64,000 bases of DNA from Bubalus kerabau (lineage: Eukaryota > Chordata > Mammalia > Artiodactyla > Bovidae), in NCBI RefSeq assembly GCF_029407905.1, contig NC_073624.1:109182001-109246000 (forward strand), given 5' to 3'. Positions 22,875-33,179 of this stretch are shown here, piece after piece (position 1 is the first letter of the stretch; the number at the start of each line of letters is the position of its first letter). The position numbers and the translations under genes were made by a program. The notes under the pieces are model-generated. The model was not told the DNA's origin and made no database searches. It saw only the letters and a list, made by a program, of their open reading frames with translations.

Positions 22875-23046
22875 GGGGCTTCCCTGGTGGCTCAGACTGT
22901 AAAGAGTCTGTCTGGGTTGGGAAGATCCCTTGGAGGATGGAACAGCTACCCACTCCAGTATCCTTGTCTGGAGAAGTCCATGGACCTAGGATGTTCAGGG
23001 GGTCACAAACAAAGCATAGGACACAACTGAGCGACTGACACTTGCA
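22875..23046 (+). repeat. Bov-tA SINE
   Basis: Sense Bov-tA from 'ggggcttccctggtggctca' to 'actgagcgactgacacttgc', with a deletion inside the head region between 'gagtctgtc' and 'tgggttggg'. It forms an inverted pair with the Bov-tA fragment ~37 bp upstream. Confidence 0.9.
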
Positions 23047-23175
23047 CTTTTCACAGTCCTACTCTTTAATTGCTAAATAGTTTACAGTATATAAAAAGTA
23101 AAACTTTGTGTTCAAATCTTATAAGCTACATTCTTAGTGAATGAATATAATTAAGCCATCACTAGTTTCACTGGA

Positions 23176-23450
23176 CGGAGAAGGCAATGGCACCCCAATC
23201 CAGTACTCTTGCCTGGAAAATCCCATGGGTGGAGGACTCTGGTAGGCTGCAGTCCATGGGGTCGCTAGGAATCAGACAGGACTGAGCAACTTCACTTTCA
23301 CTTTTCACTTTCATGCATTGGAGAAGGAAAAGGCAACACACTCCAGTGTCTTTGCCTGGAGAATCCCAGGGATGGGGAGCCTGGTGGGCTGCCTTCTCTG
23401 GGGTCGCACAGAGTCGGACACGACTGAAGCGACTTAGCAGCAGCAGCAGA
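23176..23450 (+). repeat. Bov-A2 SINE with TSD
   Basis: Full dimer from 'cggagaaggcaatggcacc' to 'gcgacttagcagcagcagca'. The flanks ttcactgga (23167-23175) and ttcattgga (23451-23459) differ at one base. Confidence 0.95.
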
Positions 23451-23459
23451 TTCATTGGA

Positions 23460-23766
23460 AACTACTGCTGCAGGAGAGTCTTTCCTGAGGAATGTGTGTG
23501 TGTACATTGCTTCTACTGAATCAGAACCTATGATTTAACAAAAGATATGACCTTACAGAAACACTCTTCTGAGATCACACACCATCGACATGCAAAGATC
23601 CTTGATCGGCAGATATTGAGGTAGCCAAGCACCAAATAATGTGGTATAATGTTTGAACATCCCCTAGTGCAAACAATAACTTCCTCACTAAGTCTGTGGA
23701 ATCGGAATACATCACCTCCTGTTATAACTGAGATCTGAAATTCCTATTTCTCCATCAATTTAAATA
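23460..23766. other. Unassigned sequence between two Bov-A2 copies
   Basis: About 300 bp without a recognised feature, apart from a short (TG) run at 23492-23502. Confidence 0.35.
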
Positions 23767-23769
23767 ATG

Positions 23770-23976
23770 AAGGCTGCAGTCCATGGGGTCGCAAAGAGTC
23801 AGACACGACTGAGCGACTTCACTTTCACTTTTCACTTTCATGCATTGGAGAATGAAATGGCAACCCACTCCAGAGTTCTTGCCTGGAGACTCCCAGGGAT
23901 GGCGGAACCTGGTGGGCTGCCATCTATAAGGTTGCACAGAGTTAGACACGACTGAAGCGACTTAGCAGCAGCAGCA
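23770..23976 (+). repeat. Bov-A2 SINE, 5'-truncated
   Basis: Starts late in the first Bov-A unit ('aaggctgcagtccatggggt') and ends 'gcgacttagcagcagcagca'. No clear target duplication was found. Confidence 0.9.
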
Positions 23977-24087
23977 GGCTACGAAACAACCGTCTGATTA
24001 TACTTTTAAAATCCTTTTATGTTTTGTTTCAACAGTGTTTTTTAAAAAAGGATTCTGAATTTTTTATCTTAAAAAATTGCTACATTT

Positions 24088-24157
24088 GGCAGATTCATTT
24101 TGATATTTGGCAAAACTAATACAATATTGTAAAGTTTAAAAATAAAATAAAATTTTA
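24088..24157 (+). repeat. Very short L1 3'-end insertion with TSD
   Basis: About 70 bp of the L1 3' terminus from 'ggcagattcattttgatatt' to the A/T-rich tail. The flanks aaaaaattgctacattt (24071-24087) and aaaaaattgctgcattt (24158-24174) form a 17-bp duplication with one mismatch. Confidence 0.92.
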
Positions 24158-24174
24158 AAAAAATTGCTGCATTT

Positions 24175-25376
24175 AAAACATGCACTTTCAAGCATTCAAA
24201 CTCTTGATCAATTTAACAGTACTCTCTCAACGTTCCTGCCACTCAAGTCATGCCAAATGCTCTTTTGTTTGTTCTTTGAGAAAGGAACGCTGTCTTCTAT
24301 GACAGGACCAAAAGTTTTTCTATGAAGTCAGTGTTTATTTCACTGTTTTGACTTTGCCTCCCACTTCCCCCAAATGCAAATATAGTTTTAGAATGTTATT
24401 TATATTTAGTTTTGTTTGTTTCCATTATACATGGAAAAAACAAGGTTAAAAAAGTATATGTTTTAAAATTAACTAACTATTGTTAGGAATTAGAAGACTA
24501 AGAAACACAAACTCTGGAACATTTTAATTCTTACCATCCCTCCTATTTTGAAAAACATATAGTACACTATGTAATTCTATTGAGAAAATTGTTCTCTCTG
24601 TGTGGTAAAGCTCTTGACACTAATTAACTCCTTACATGTCTATAGATATAATTTTTAGTAACTTTCCTTTTCCATAGTGGAAATTAAGCAAACTGAGTCC
24701 AGTCTAAAGATAAGAGGTTCTACAACACCTTATCTACTTCATATTGCTCAGCAATTATTCTTTCTTAAAATACTTCCCAAATTATTGTAATTTTAAAGAA
24801 AGATGAGATATTTTAATGTATGACTTTGGGCAAGTCGGCAGGCTTTTCAAAGTCAGGCTTAACTCATATCCTCTCATCTTCTCATTTTAATTCCAACTAT
24901 ATTCCTTTACGTGCCTACAAATTCCACTAAAATTAAGGTGTGCCTGTTTATATCTATTTACCTCTATTAATTTCAGTATCTTTACCTAATGAAAAGTTAA
25001 CCTCATGTTTTTGATATTGCTAAAATCATAATTAGTTTAGGACATATATAACATTATAAAAGTCAGAAGTATGTCTACTTTACTCGTTGTTTGAAAAAGA
25101 CTTAACATTTACTCAGCAGTAGCAAAGGTGAAATTTACTTCTTCACTGAGTTAAGATATAAAGCTCATTTTTTATATCATAATACATGAATCAAAAATGC
25201 TAATAAAATTCCTTAAAATGATTCTACAAGTAAGAAAGCTTCTAGAATTTAATAAGATATTTAACATTGTGTTGAAAGAAAGAGGTCAGAAGGTCAAAAA
25301 ATGGGCCAAATTCAAGTGACACACTAAAATGGTACCCTGGAGAAATCACTTGTACTTTTATAATTTAGAAAAGTCT
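24175..25376. other. Unassigned AT-rich sequence
   Basis: About 1.2 kb of AT-rich, apparently unique sequence. I see no gene or named repeat. Confidence 0.4.
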
Positions 25377-25388
25377 AAGTTCAGAGTG

Positions 25389-25661
25389 CGGAGAAGGCAA
25401 TGGCACCCCACTCCAGTACTCTTGCCTGGTAAATCCGATGGATGGAGGAGCCTGGTGGGCTGCAGTCCATGGGGTCCCGAAGAGTCGGACACGACTGAGC
25501 GACTTCACTTTCACTTTTTGCTTTCATACACTGGAGAAGGAAATGGCAACCCATTCCAGTGTTCTTGCCTGGAGAATCCCAGGGACAGCGGAGCCTGGTG
25601 GGCTGCCGTCTATGGGGTCGCACAGAGTCGGACACAACTGAAGCAACTTAGCAGCAGTAGC
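25389..25661 (+). repeat. Bov-A2 SINE with TSD
   Basis: Full dimer from 'cggagaaggcaatggcaccc' to 'gcaacttagcagcagtagc'. The flanks aagttcagagtg (25377-25388) and aagttcacagtg (25662-25673) differ at one base. It is followed within 10 bp by an inverted Bov-tA body. Confidence 0.96.
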
Positions 25662-25670
25662 AAGTTCACA

Positions 25671-25797
25671 GTGAAAGTCACTCAGTCCTGTCCATCTCTT
25701 TGTGACCCCATGGGCTTTACAGTCCATGGAATTCTCCAGGCCAGAATACTGGAGTGGGTAGCCTTTCCCTTCTCCAGGAGATCTTCCCAACCCACTA
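25671..25797 (-). repeat. Bov-tA SINE fragment, head missing
   Basis: Antisense Bov-A body from 'gtgaaagtcactcagtcctg' to 'agatcttcccaaccca'. The tRNA-like head is absent. Its left edge overlaps the 3' target duplication of the adjacent Bov-A2, so the two insertions share a boundary. Confidence 0.88.
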
Positions 25798-25850
25798 AAG
25801 TAATTCTTACATAATACTACTAAAGTAGATTTACTTTAGCTTGGTGGGGT

Positions 25851-26155
25851 GGGGATTTCCCTAATAGTTCATTAGTAAAGAATCTCCCTGCCAATGCAGG
25901 AGACAAAGGTTCAATCCCACATGATACCACATGCCACGGAGAAACTAAGCCTATGCTCCACAACTATTGAGCCTGTGCTCTAGAGCCCAGGAACGGAAAC
26001 TATCGAGCCCAGGTGCCACAAAAAGAGAAGCCACCATAATGAAAAACCCACTCACCACAACTAAAGAGTAGCCCCTGCTCTCTGCAATAGAGAAAAGCCC
26101 ATGCAGCAACTAAGACCCAGCACAGCCAAAAAAAAAAAAATTAAATAAATAATAA
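25851..26155 (+). repeat. CHR-type tRNA-derived SINE
   Basis: tRNA-Glu-like head ('ggatttccctaatagttcat', B-box-like 'ggttcaatccc') is followed by the non-Bov body 'gagcctgtgctctagagccc' and 'gagaagccaccataatgaaa', ending 'cagcacagccaaaaaaaaa'. The same body occurs at 53851-54200. CHR SINEs are shared by cetartiodactyls and older than Bov-tA. Moderately diverged. Confidence 0.82.
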
Positions 26156-26189
26156 TAGATTAAGATTTGAGCATGACTAACAAATTACA

Positions 26190-26402
26190 TGGGCTTCCTT
26201 TGTGGCTCAGATGCTAAAGAATCCTCCTGCAGCGCGGGAGACCTGGGTTTGATCCCTAGGTCGGGAAGCTCCCCTGGAGGAGGACATGGCAACCCACTCC
26301 AGTATTCTTGCCTGGAGAATTCCCATGAGCAGAGGAGCCTGGCAGGCTACAGTAATGGGGTCACCAAGAGTTGGACACGACTGAGTGACTAAGCACAGCA
26401 CA
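26190..26402 (+). repeat. Bov-tA SINE
   Basis: Complete element from 'gggcttcctttgtggctcag' through the Bov-A body to 'gactaagcacagcacagcac', ending in a short (CAGCA) repeat. Confidence 0.95.
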
Positions 26403-27751
26403 GCACAACTAAGTATCTCATCATTAAAATCTTGAAAACAAATGCAACCCCTTAGACAGACTGAGAAAAGCATGGTGAGAAAGGGGTTAAAGGAGAAATT
26501 TGGGGAAAACTATTTTTAGAGGTCATACAAAACAACAGAAAAGGATAAATAGCTAAATAGCCAATAGAGAGGGCCAAAGAGTTTGAAGATATAGAGAAAA
26601 AAAAGCAATCGATTCAGAAATGTTTGGAGATGGAAAGGATAGTGTTCTAGTTACAGGAGCCAAAGAATAAAGTGCAGAAATTAACCTTGACTAGAAAGAG
26701 AAATACCTCATCTGCACAGAAAATGTTTCAGTATGGATGGATTTGGATGCAGATGTTGCCTTGCAGGAATGGTAATGGAAGAACTTTTAAAAAGTCACAT
26801 ATTGTCTTGTTGGTGATTTTAAATACAAAGAATTTTAAAACAGGTTAATGTGCTTTTTCTCATGCACAAATCATCGTGCTTGATCTTCCTCCATTCAACC
26901 ACAAGTACACCTTGCAGAGAATTAAGATTGAAAAGGAAAGGAAAAAGTTAAGGAACAACCTTGCCTTTTAAACTGGCTTGTGAAGCTCATTTCATTGATG
27001 GACATGTAACAGCAAAAAAAAAAAACATTCAAAACTTTTAAGTTTGCAACATCAGAGATAAGAAGGAAAAACAGGATGAGGATTGAAGGTCAAAAATCAA
27101 ATCCCTGAAGGAACCTGATTCATAAACAGAGTTTCAAGAGGTAGATGAGCAGCATATTTTATAGTCATTCTTTGATAGTGTTATTTCTGGCTGAAAGATC
27201 AGGAAAGTCCCTAAAGCATAAAAGAAAGAGTCACCCCAACTCAAGTAGACCATTCTTGTTAAGCATTCCCACTTCTTCCAAGAGCAAGTATTGTCTAAAC
27301 CAGTGAGAGGGAGACACTGCCTTTCTGAGGAGCAATGTAAGCAATCCTTCATACTGCAGGTAGTAAGTGAAAGGTAGCCTTTGTAGAGATCTGCATGGTG
27401 CTGGTCAGTCTTCAGTAGGATAAATTCCCTCCACAACTCTTCCCTTTGGACAAGCTATTCTTCAGTCTCCTAAGACCCATGCTCTCCAAATAGGATAAGG
27501 TCCTGGATAACCAGAGAGACACTTGAAAATAGACAGAAGGAGAAAGCTCCATGCCCCTGGACTTGGGGGATAAGCAGAGTCAGTTCCAGTCTGTCCCAAC
27601 AGAGGCAGAGTTGAGGTCTATTCCAACTACACTTTTTGACAAGTGATGCAAAAACATCTTAGGAGGGACAATGTAATCAAGAGCAAAGATATATTCCAAG
27701 CCATATAAGGAAACAAGAATTCTTCTGAGCTGGGAATCAAGGGGAATTAAA
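26403..27751. other. Unassigned purine-rich sequence
   Basis: About 1.35 kb, rich in A and G on the plus strand, without a named repeat. A 100-codon minus-strand open frame at 27134-27436 has no recognised domain. Confidence 0.35.
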
Positions 27752-28020
27752 ATCAGATCAGATCAGATCAGTCGCTCAGTCGTGTCCGACTCTTTGCGAC
27801 CCCACGAATCGCAGCATGCCAGGGCTCCCTGTCCATCACCAACTCCCGGAGTTCACTCAGACTCACGTCCATTGAGTTAGTGATGCCATCCAGCCATCTC
27901 ATCCTCTGTCGTCCCCTTCTCCTCTTGCCCCCAATTCCCGCCAGCATCAGAGTCTTTTCCAATGAGTCAGCTCTTCGCATGAGGTGGCCAAAGTACTGGA
28001 GTTTCAGCTTTAGTATCATT
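27752..28020 (-). repeat. BovB LINE 3' end with (GATCA) tail
   Basis: Antisense BovB 3' end of ~270 bp. The 3' tail at the left is a pentamer repeat, atcagatcagatcagatcag, distinct from the (CAGTT) tails of most other copies here. The body ends at 'agctttagtatcattcctt'. Confidence 0.92.
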
Positions 28021-28974
28021 CCTTACAGAGGCACAAATAAGGAAAAGTGAGGGGACTATATTCAAATAAATATAGAGGAATAGATAATTTATTAGAAGAT
28101 GGTCCTGAGAGGATGGTGTGGCCATGTTTCAGGATTTGAGAAATTTAGGGAATACTGGATAACATGACATGCTCCAGATAGAAAAAGAAAAGGAAGAAAG
28201 AAATTTATACTTTAAAATATCAACTAATTACCAAATTATGGCAACATTCACCATGGTTCAATTTATTTGGGTTTAATTTATTTTCCCAGTAACAGATGTC
28301 CATGTTATTTGCTAGCTGCCAAACCACATGACTCTGTTTTGATAATAATTGAGGAGCTTATTTTAAAATATGATTTGTTTTATTAACTATAAACTGAATA
28401 TTTAAATGTCATGAAGTAAAAAAAAAATTTTTTAACTAAGACTACAGAATTCCAGTGAAATTACTCATGCTTCTCCCATCTGTTATGTAAAAAAAAGTCC
28501 TGGCTTAAAAAATTTATATAAATACTTGACATCCAGCATTTGCCTATATACTGTGATTTACTAAATTGTTACTTTAAATGAACAGAAAGAATACAATGAA
28601 AGTGGAACCAGCAGGAAGAGACAAGTTTTATTAGCCCAGAGAGGCATTATACAGAAATGTCAAACTGACCACCTACTGAAAATGTCTGGAACGCTCACTT
28701 CTTTCTAAATGTCACCAACTGCTCAAAATAAACACTACAGATGATGTATTAGCAGCCTTACATGATGTTCTTTTACAGTTATCCATACTTTATGCACTCC
28801 TTTTTTGTCCTCCAAACTTCAAGTGAAACTTTTTTTTTTTCTTGGTCCCTGGCAGCCTGTCATAAAACTCGTGTTTTCCTCACCTAGATGAACTTCTTCT
28901 GGACCAGGCTTCAATAAACCCTTCCAATTCTTCCAGGCCCCACTCTAGCTCAACATGAAAAGGGCACAACTTTT
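28021..28974. other. Unassigned sequence
   Basis: No recognised gene or repeat. There is a T-run at 28830-28842 and an A-run near 28418-28427. Confidence 0.35.
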
Positions 28975-29098
28975 CAAGTCAGAAGACTGTCTGCTCTATG
29001 CTTTGGACAAGTCTCACTCCATCTGGACTGCAGTCTTCTCCTCTGCAAAATGAAAGGATTCTGAGTCTTGTCCTTCAACCTTTACCATTCTGTGATTC
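28975..29098 (+). repeat. MIR-type (MIR3-like) SINE fragment
   Basis: Sense text 'caagtcagaagactgtctgc', 'ctttggacaagtctcactcc', 'tcttctcctctgcaaaatga' and 'accattctgtgattcag' follows a MIR family core and 3' part. Confidence 0.65.
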
Positions 29099-29306
29099 AG
29101 ATGCATAACTCATTAATACTAAGAAGCTCAGGGAAGCAGCAGTAGTAGATTATACAACCAAGGATCAAAAAGGATGCCAAAACTGTCAATCAAAAAGTAT
29201 TCTACATCAATACTTTTCAACCAGATTCCCCAGATGTCCCTATGGGGTTCAAATTTTCACATAAGTGAGAGTATCATTGATACTGTCAAAAAGAAAAGAC
29301 TTAATT

Positions 29307-29603
29307 TGTGTGTGTACATGTGTATATGTGTGTGTGTATACAATAAAAGTGTATATATATATGTAAAGTGAAGTCGCTCAGTCATTTCCGACTCTTTGTG
29401 ACCCCATGGACTGTAGCCCACCGGGCTCCTCTGTCCATGGGATTTTCCAGGCAAGAATACTGGAGTGGGGTGCCATTTCCTTCTCCAGGAGATCTTCCCA
29501 ACCCAGGGATTGAACCCGGATCTCCTGCACTATAGGCAGATGCTTTACCGTCTGAGCCACCAGGGAAGTATATATATGTGTGTGTGTGTGTGTGTATATA
29601 TAT
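29307..29603. repeat. TG/TA microsatellite split by a Bov-tA
   Basis: (TG) and (TA) runs at 29307-29363 and again at 29568-29603 flank a Bov-tA. The second run is a longer uninterrupted (TG) followed by (TA). Part of the repetition is the duplicated target site. Confidence 0.85.
29364..29567 (-). repeat. Bov-tA SINE in microsatellite
   Basis: Antisense full Bov-tA, little diverged, from 'taaagtgaagtcgctcagtc' to the reversed head 'gtctgagccaccagggaa'. The TA-rich target word gtatatatatg borders it on both sides (from 29351 and from 29568). Confidence 0.95.
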
Positions 29604-31240
29604 TTTAGAAACCATCACACAATTCATTGATGTCAGAAGGCATTCACAAAGTACTAGTTGGAGATATTAAGACTTGCTTACTTGATAAACCATATCCAAC
29701 CATATGATTGCTAGGAAAGTAGTCATATAAAAACATGAGATATGTTATTTGTATTTTAAAAAACATGCTTTAAATCACAAGAACAAATTAGTGCCAGGAA
29801 CTTGCTATGACCCTAAATATGTAAAATTATTTTGATGCAAGTATATGCCATTTAGGAAATTATAATACATGTGCAATTACATTAAATGTTTTTTTATCTC
29901 TGAAATAAAGCTAGCTATTTTGTTTACTATCAACAAGGAATGTTTACGTTCTTTTTCCAAAATAAGTTCAATGAATTTGCCATTTAGCGTCTACTAAAGC
30001 TTCTACACAAAAAAGTAATTTTAAATGCTAATATTCATATAAACATGTAAGTAAAATAAGTGATAATGCAACATTTTCAAACTCCCATACCTTCTTAATA
30101 TTTCAAAATATTAAGGTATTAACTCAATACCTTCAGTTATTTCCAGGTATTGAGGATGTATTTCAGAGTAAAAATGGAGAATTATAGCAAAATTGTAATG
30201 TACTATTTTTGGAACTTATAAATGCATAAAAGCTATATGCAAGGCCAAAGGTGAGCTTATGAAGATCAGTAAGATAAAATTAAATGGGATAAATCAAATA
30301 AATTCCAAGAATTATTTTGCACTGATAAGATATTGGCTAAAACACTGTATAAAAATTATAGAAACTTGCTAAATCATCTTTTATTGCATTGACTTCATGC
30401 ATGCCAATGTTTTTAGCACACCACATATAAAGACAAGCTTGAACATTAATCCTCTAAGTTTTATGACTTCAGTAAAAATTATTCAAAATTGACCTATGGA
30501 CTAGATTTTTTAAAATCACATAAATACAGGATATCTCAATGAAGGGCCATTTGCATAAGAGTATAAATTTTTACCTTTATCATTATTTTGGAGTATACAA
30601 ATGCCATTCCAAAAAGAAGGTTCAATTTTTCCATTATTCAGCCTGTCGCATGAGACATGAATTGCACACCCATCTTTCTTAATTATTAATATGAGAAAGA
30701 AGAATGCTACCCCTCAGTGTAGGTAGCTGCAGTGGCAGGTCCAGCTGCTCATGACTCAAGTATCCTGTAATAGCCAACTGACAATATTCTTCTATTTCAA
30801 AGCATTATCTTTTCAGGTCATTTACTCTAATCTTCAATCCCACTCCAACAGTTCTTCAGTCCACTGGGATCACTGATCCACTGATCTATTACTTTTTCAT
30901 TGGCAATCAGTGCCTCATTTTCTCATTAAAAAAATCCAGTTTAGATTCCCCATCCACAACTCTCATCTAGTTTTTGTATAAAACCTGAGCTCCTGTACTC
31001 TCTTACCTGTGCCTTCTTGAAGAAAAAGAAAAAAAAAAAAAACAAACCCTTAATCCTCACTTGATCCAACTCTCTTAGCACACTATGCTTGCACCTGAAC
31101 TGCTAAACATGACTCTAGAAAGCACACACAAGCACGTGGGCTAGTCTCACTTCACATTCAGGACCACTTATCTCACTCAGGACCTCAGCAGTGCTCCGGG
31201 ATTCTAATATATGGCCCCAGTGAGTTCAGTCTCCCAATTA
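29604..31240. other. Unassigned AT-rich sequence
   Basis: About 1.6 kb without a named repeat or gene. Near 30097-30145 there are inverted-looking 'aatattaaggtatt' and 'aataccttaa'-type words, possibly a small hairpin. Confidence 0.35.
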
Positions 31241-31244
31241 CAAA

Positions 31245-31308
31245 AAATATTTGGCAAAACTAATACAATTATGTAAAATTTAAAAATAAAATGAAATTAA
31301 AAAAAAAA
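31245..31308 (+). repeat. Short L1 3'-end stub
   Basis: Starts at 'atatttggcaaaactaatac', essentially the same L1 position as the stub at 11212, and ends in an A tail. The target duplication is obscured by surrounding A-rich sequence. Confidence 0.82.
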
Positions 31309-31325
31309 ATTGACTTATACCATCT

Positions 31326-33118
31326 TCAGTTCAGTTCAGTCACTCAGTCGTGTCCGACTCTTTGTGACCCCATGAATCGCAGCACGCCAGGCCTCCCTGT
31401 CCATCACCAACTTCCAGAGTTCACTAAAACTCACGTCCATCGAGTCAGTGATTCCATCCAGCCATCTCATCCTCTGTCGTCCCCTTCTCCTCCTGCCCCC
31501 AATCCCTTCCAGCATCAGAGTCTTTTCCAATGAGTCAACTCTTCCCATGAGGTGTCCAAAGTACTGAAGTTTCAGCTTTAGCATCATTCCCTCCAAAGAA
31601 ATCCCAGGGCTGATCTCCTTCAGAATGGACTGGTTGGATCCCCTTGCAGTCCAAGGGACTCTCAAGAGTCTTCTCCAACACCACAGTTCAAAAGCATCAA
31701 TTCTTCAGTGCTCAGCTTTCTTCACAGTCCAACTCTCACACCCATACATGACTACTGGAAAAACCATAGCCTTGACTAGATGAACCTTTGTTGGCAAAGT
31801 AACGTCTCTGCTTTTGAATATGCTATCTAGGTTGGTCATAACTTTCCTTCCAAGGAGTAAGCGTCTTTTAATTTCATGGCTGCAGTCACCATCTGTAGTG
31901 ATTTTGAAGCCCAAAAAAATAAAGTCTGACACCATTTCCACTGTTTCCCCACCTATTTCCCATGAAGTGATGGGACTGGATGCCATGATCTTCATTTTCT
32001 GAATGTTGAGCTTTAAGCCAACTTTTCACTCTCCACTTTTACCTTCATCAAGAGGCTTTTTAGTTCCTCTTCACTTTCTGCCATAAGGGTGGTGTCATCT
32101 GCATATCTGAGGTTGTTGATAATTCTCCAGGCAATCTTGATTCCAGCTTGTGTTTCTTCCAGCCCAGCGTTTCTCATGATGTACTCTGCATAGAAGTTAA
32201 ATAAGCAGGGTGACAATATACAGCCTTGACGTACTCCTGTTTCTATTTGGAACCAGTCTGTTGTTCCACGTCCAGTTCTAACTGTTGCTTCCTGACCTGC
32301 ATACAAATTTCTCAAGAGGCAGATCAGGTGGTCTGGTATTGCCATCTCTTTCAGAATTTTCCACAGTGTCTTGTGATCCACACAGTCAAAGGCTTTGGCA
32401 TAGTCAATAAAGCAGAAATAGATGTTTTTCTGGAACTCTCTTGCTTTTTCCATGATCCAGCGGATGTTGGCAATTTGATCTCTGGTTCCTCTGCCTTTTC
32501 TAAAACCATGATGTTTTCTTGAACATCAGGAAGTTCACAGTTCACATATTGCTGAAGCCTGGCTTGGAGAATTTTGAGCATTACTTTACTAGCGTGTGAG
32601 ATGAGTGCAATTGTGCAGTAGTTTGAGCATTCTTTGGCATTGCCTTTCTTTGGGATTGAAATGAAAACTGACCTTTTCCATTCCTGTGGCCACTGCTGAG
32701 TTTTCCAAATTTGCTGGCGTATTGAGTGCAGCACTTTCACAGCAACACCTTTCAGGATTTGAAATAGCTCCACTGGAATTCCATCACCTCCACTAGCTTT
32801 GTTCGTAGTGATGCTTTCTAAGGCCCACTTGACTTCACATTCCAGGATGTCTGGCTCTAGGTGAGTGATCACACCATCGTGATTATCTGGGTCATGAAGA
32901 TCTTTTTTGTACAGTTCTTCTGTGTATTCTTGCCATCTCTTCTTAATATCTTCTGCTTCTGTTAGGTCCATATCATTTCTGTCCTTTATCGAGCCCATCT
33001 TTGCATGAAATGTCCCCTTGGTATCTCTAATTTTCTTGAAGAGATCTCTAGTCTTTCCCATTCTGTTGTTCTCCTCTATTTCTTTGCATTGATTGCTGAA
33101 GAAGGCTTTCTTATCTCC
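31326..33118 (-). repeat. BovB LINE, 1.8 kb, RT largely preserved
   Basis: Antisense BovB from the (CAGTT) tail to the endonuclease-RT spacer ('gaagaaggctttcttatctc'). On the minus strand an open frame at 32351-33061 carries the RT N-terminal part. A frame at 32013-32453 carries motif A (FIDYAKAFDCVDH), motif B (GVRQGCILSPCLFN) and the catalytic RYADDTTLMA box. A further frame at 31705-31995 carries the thumb-side CESWTVKKAE block, and one at 31336-31665 the C-terminus. Frames are offset by small indels, so no full protein is made. Among the better-preserved BovB RTs here. The endonuclease is missing. Confidence 0.94.
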
Positions 33119-33179
33119 TCAAATTTTCAGCACCCACTTCTCCCCACTCTTAGGTGATAACCAGATCTTAGTTCACTGA

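Noticed and set aside
26190..26270. tRNA-like sequence with A/B boxes as a tRNA gene
   Set aside because: It is the tRNA-Glu-derived head of a Bov-tA SINE; it continues into the Bov-A body and lacks a proper cloverleaf. The same applies to all other Bov-tA and CHR heads here.
27134..27436. A 100-codon minus-strand open frame
   Set aside because: No recognisable domain, no conserved start context and no flanking splice signals that I can support; its length is within chance for this composition.
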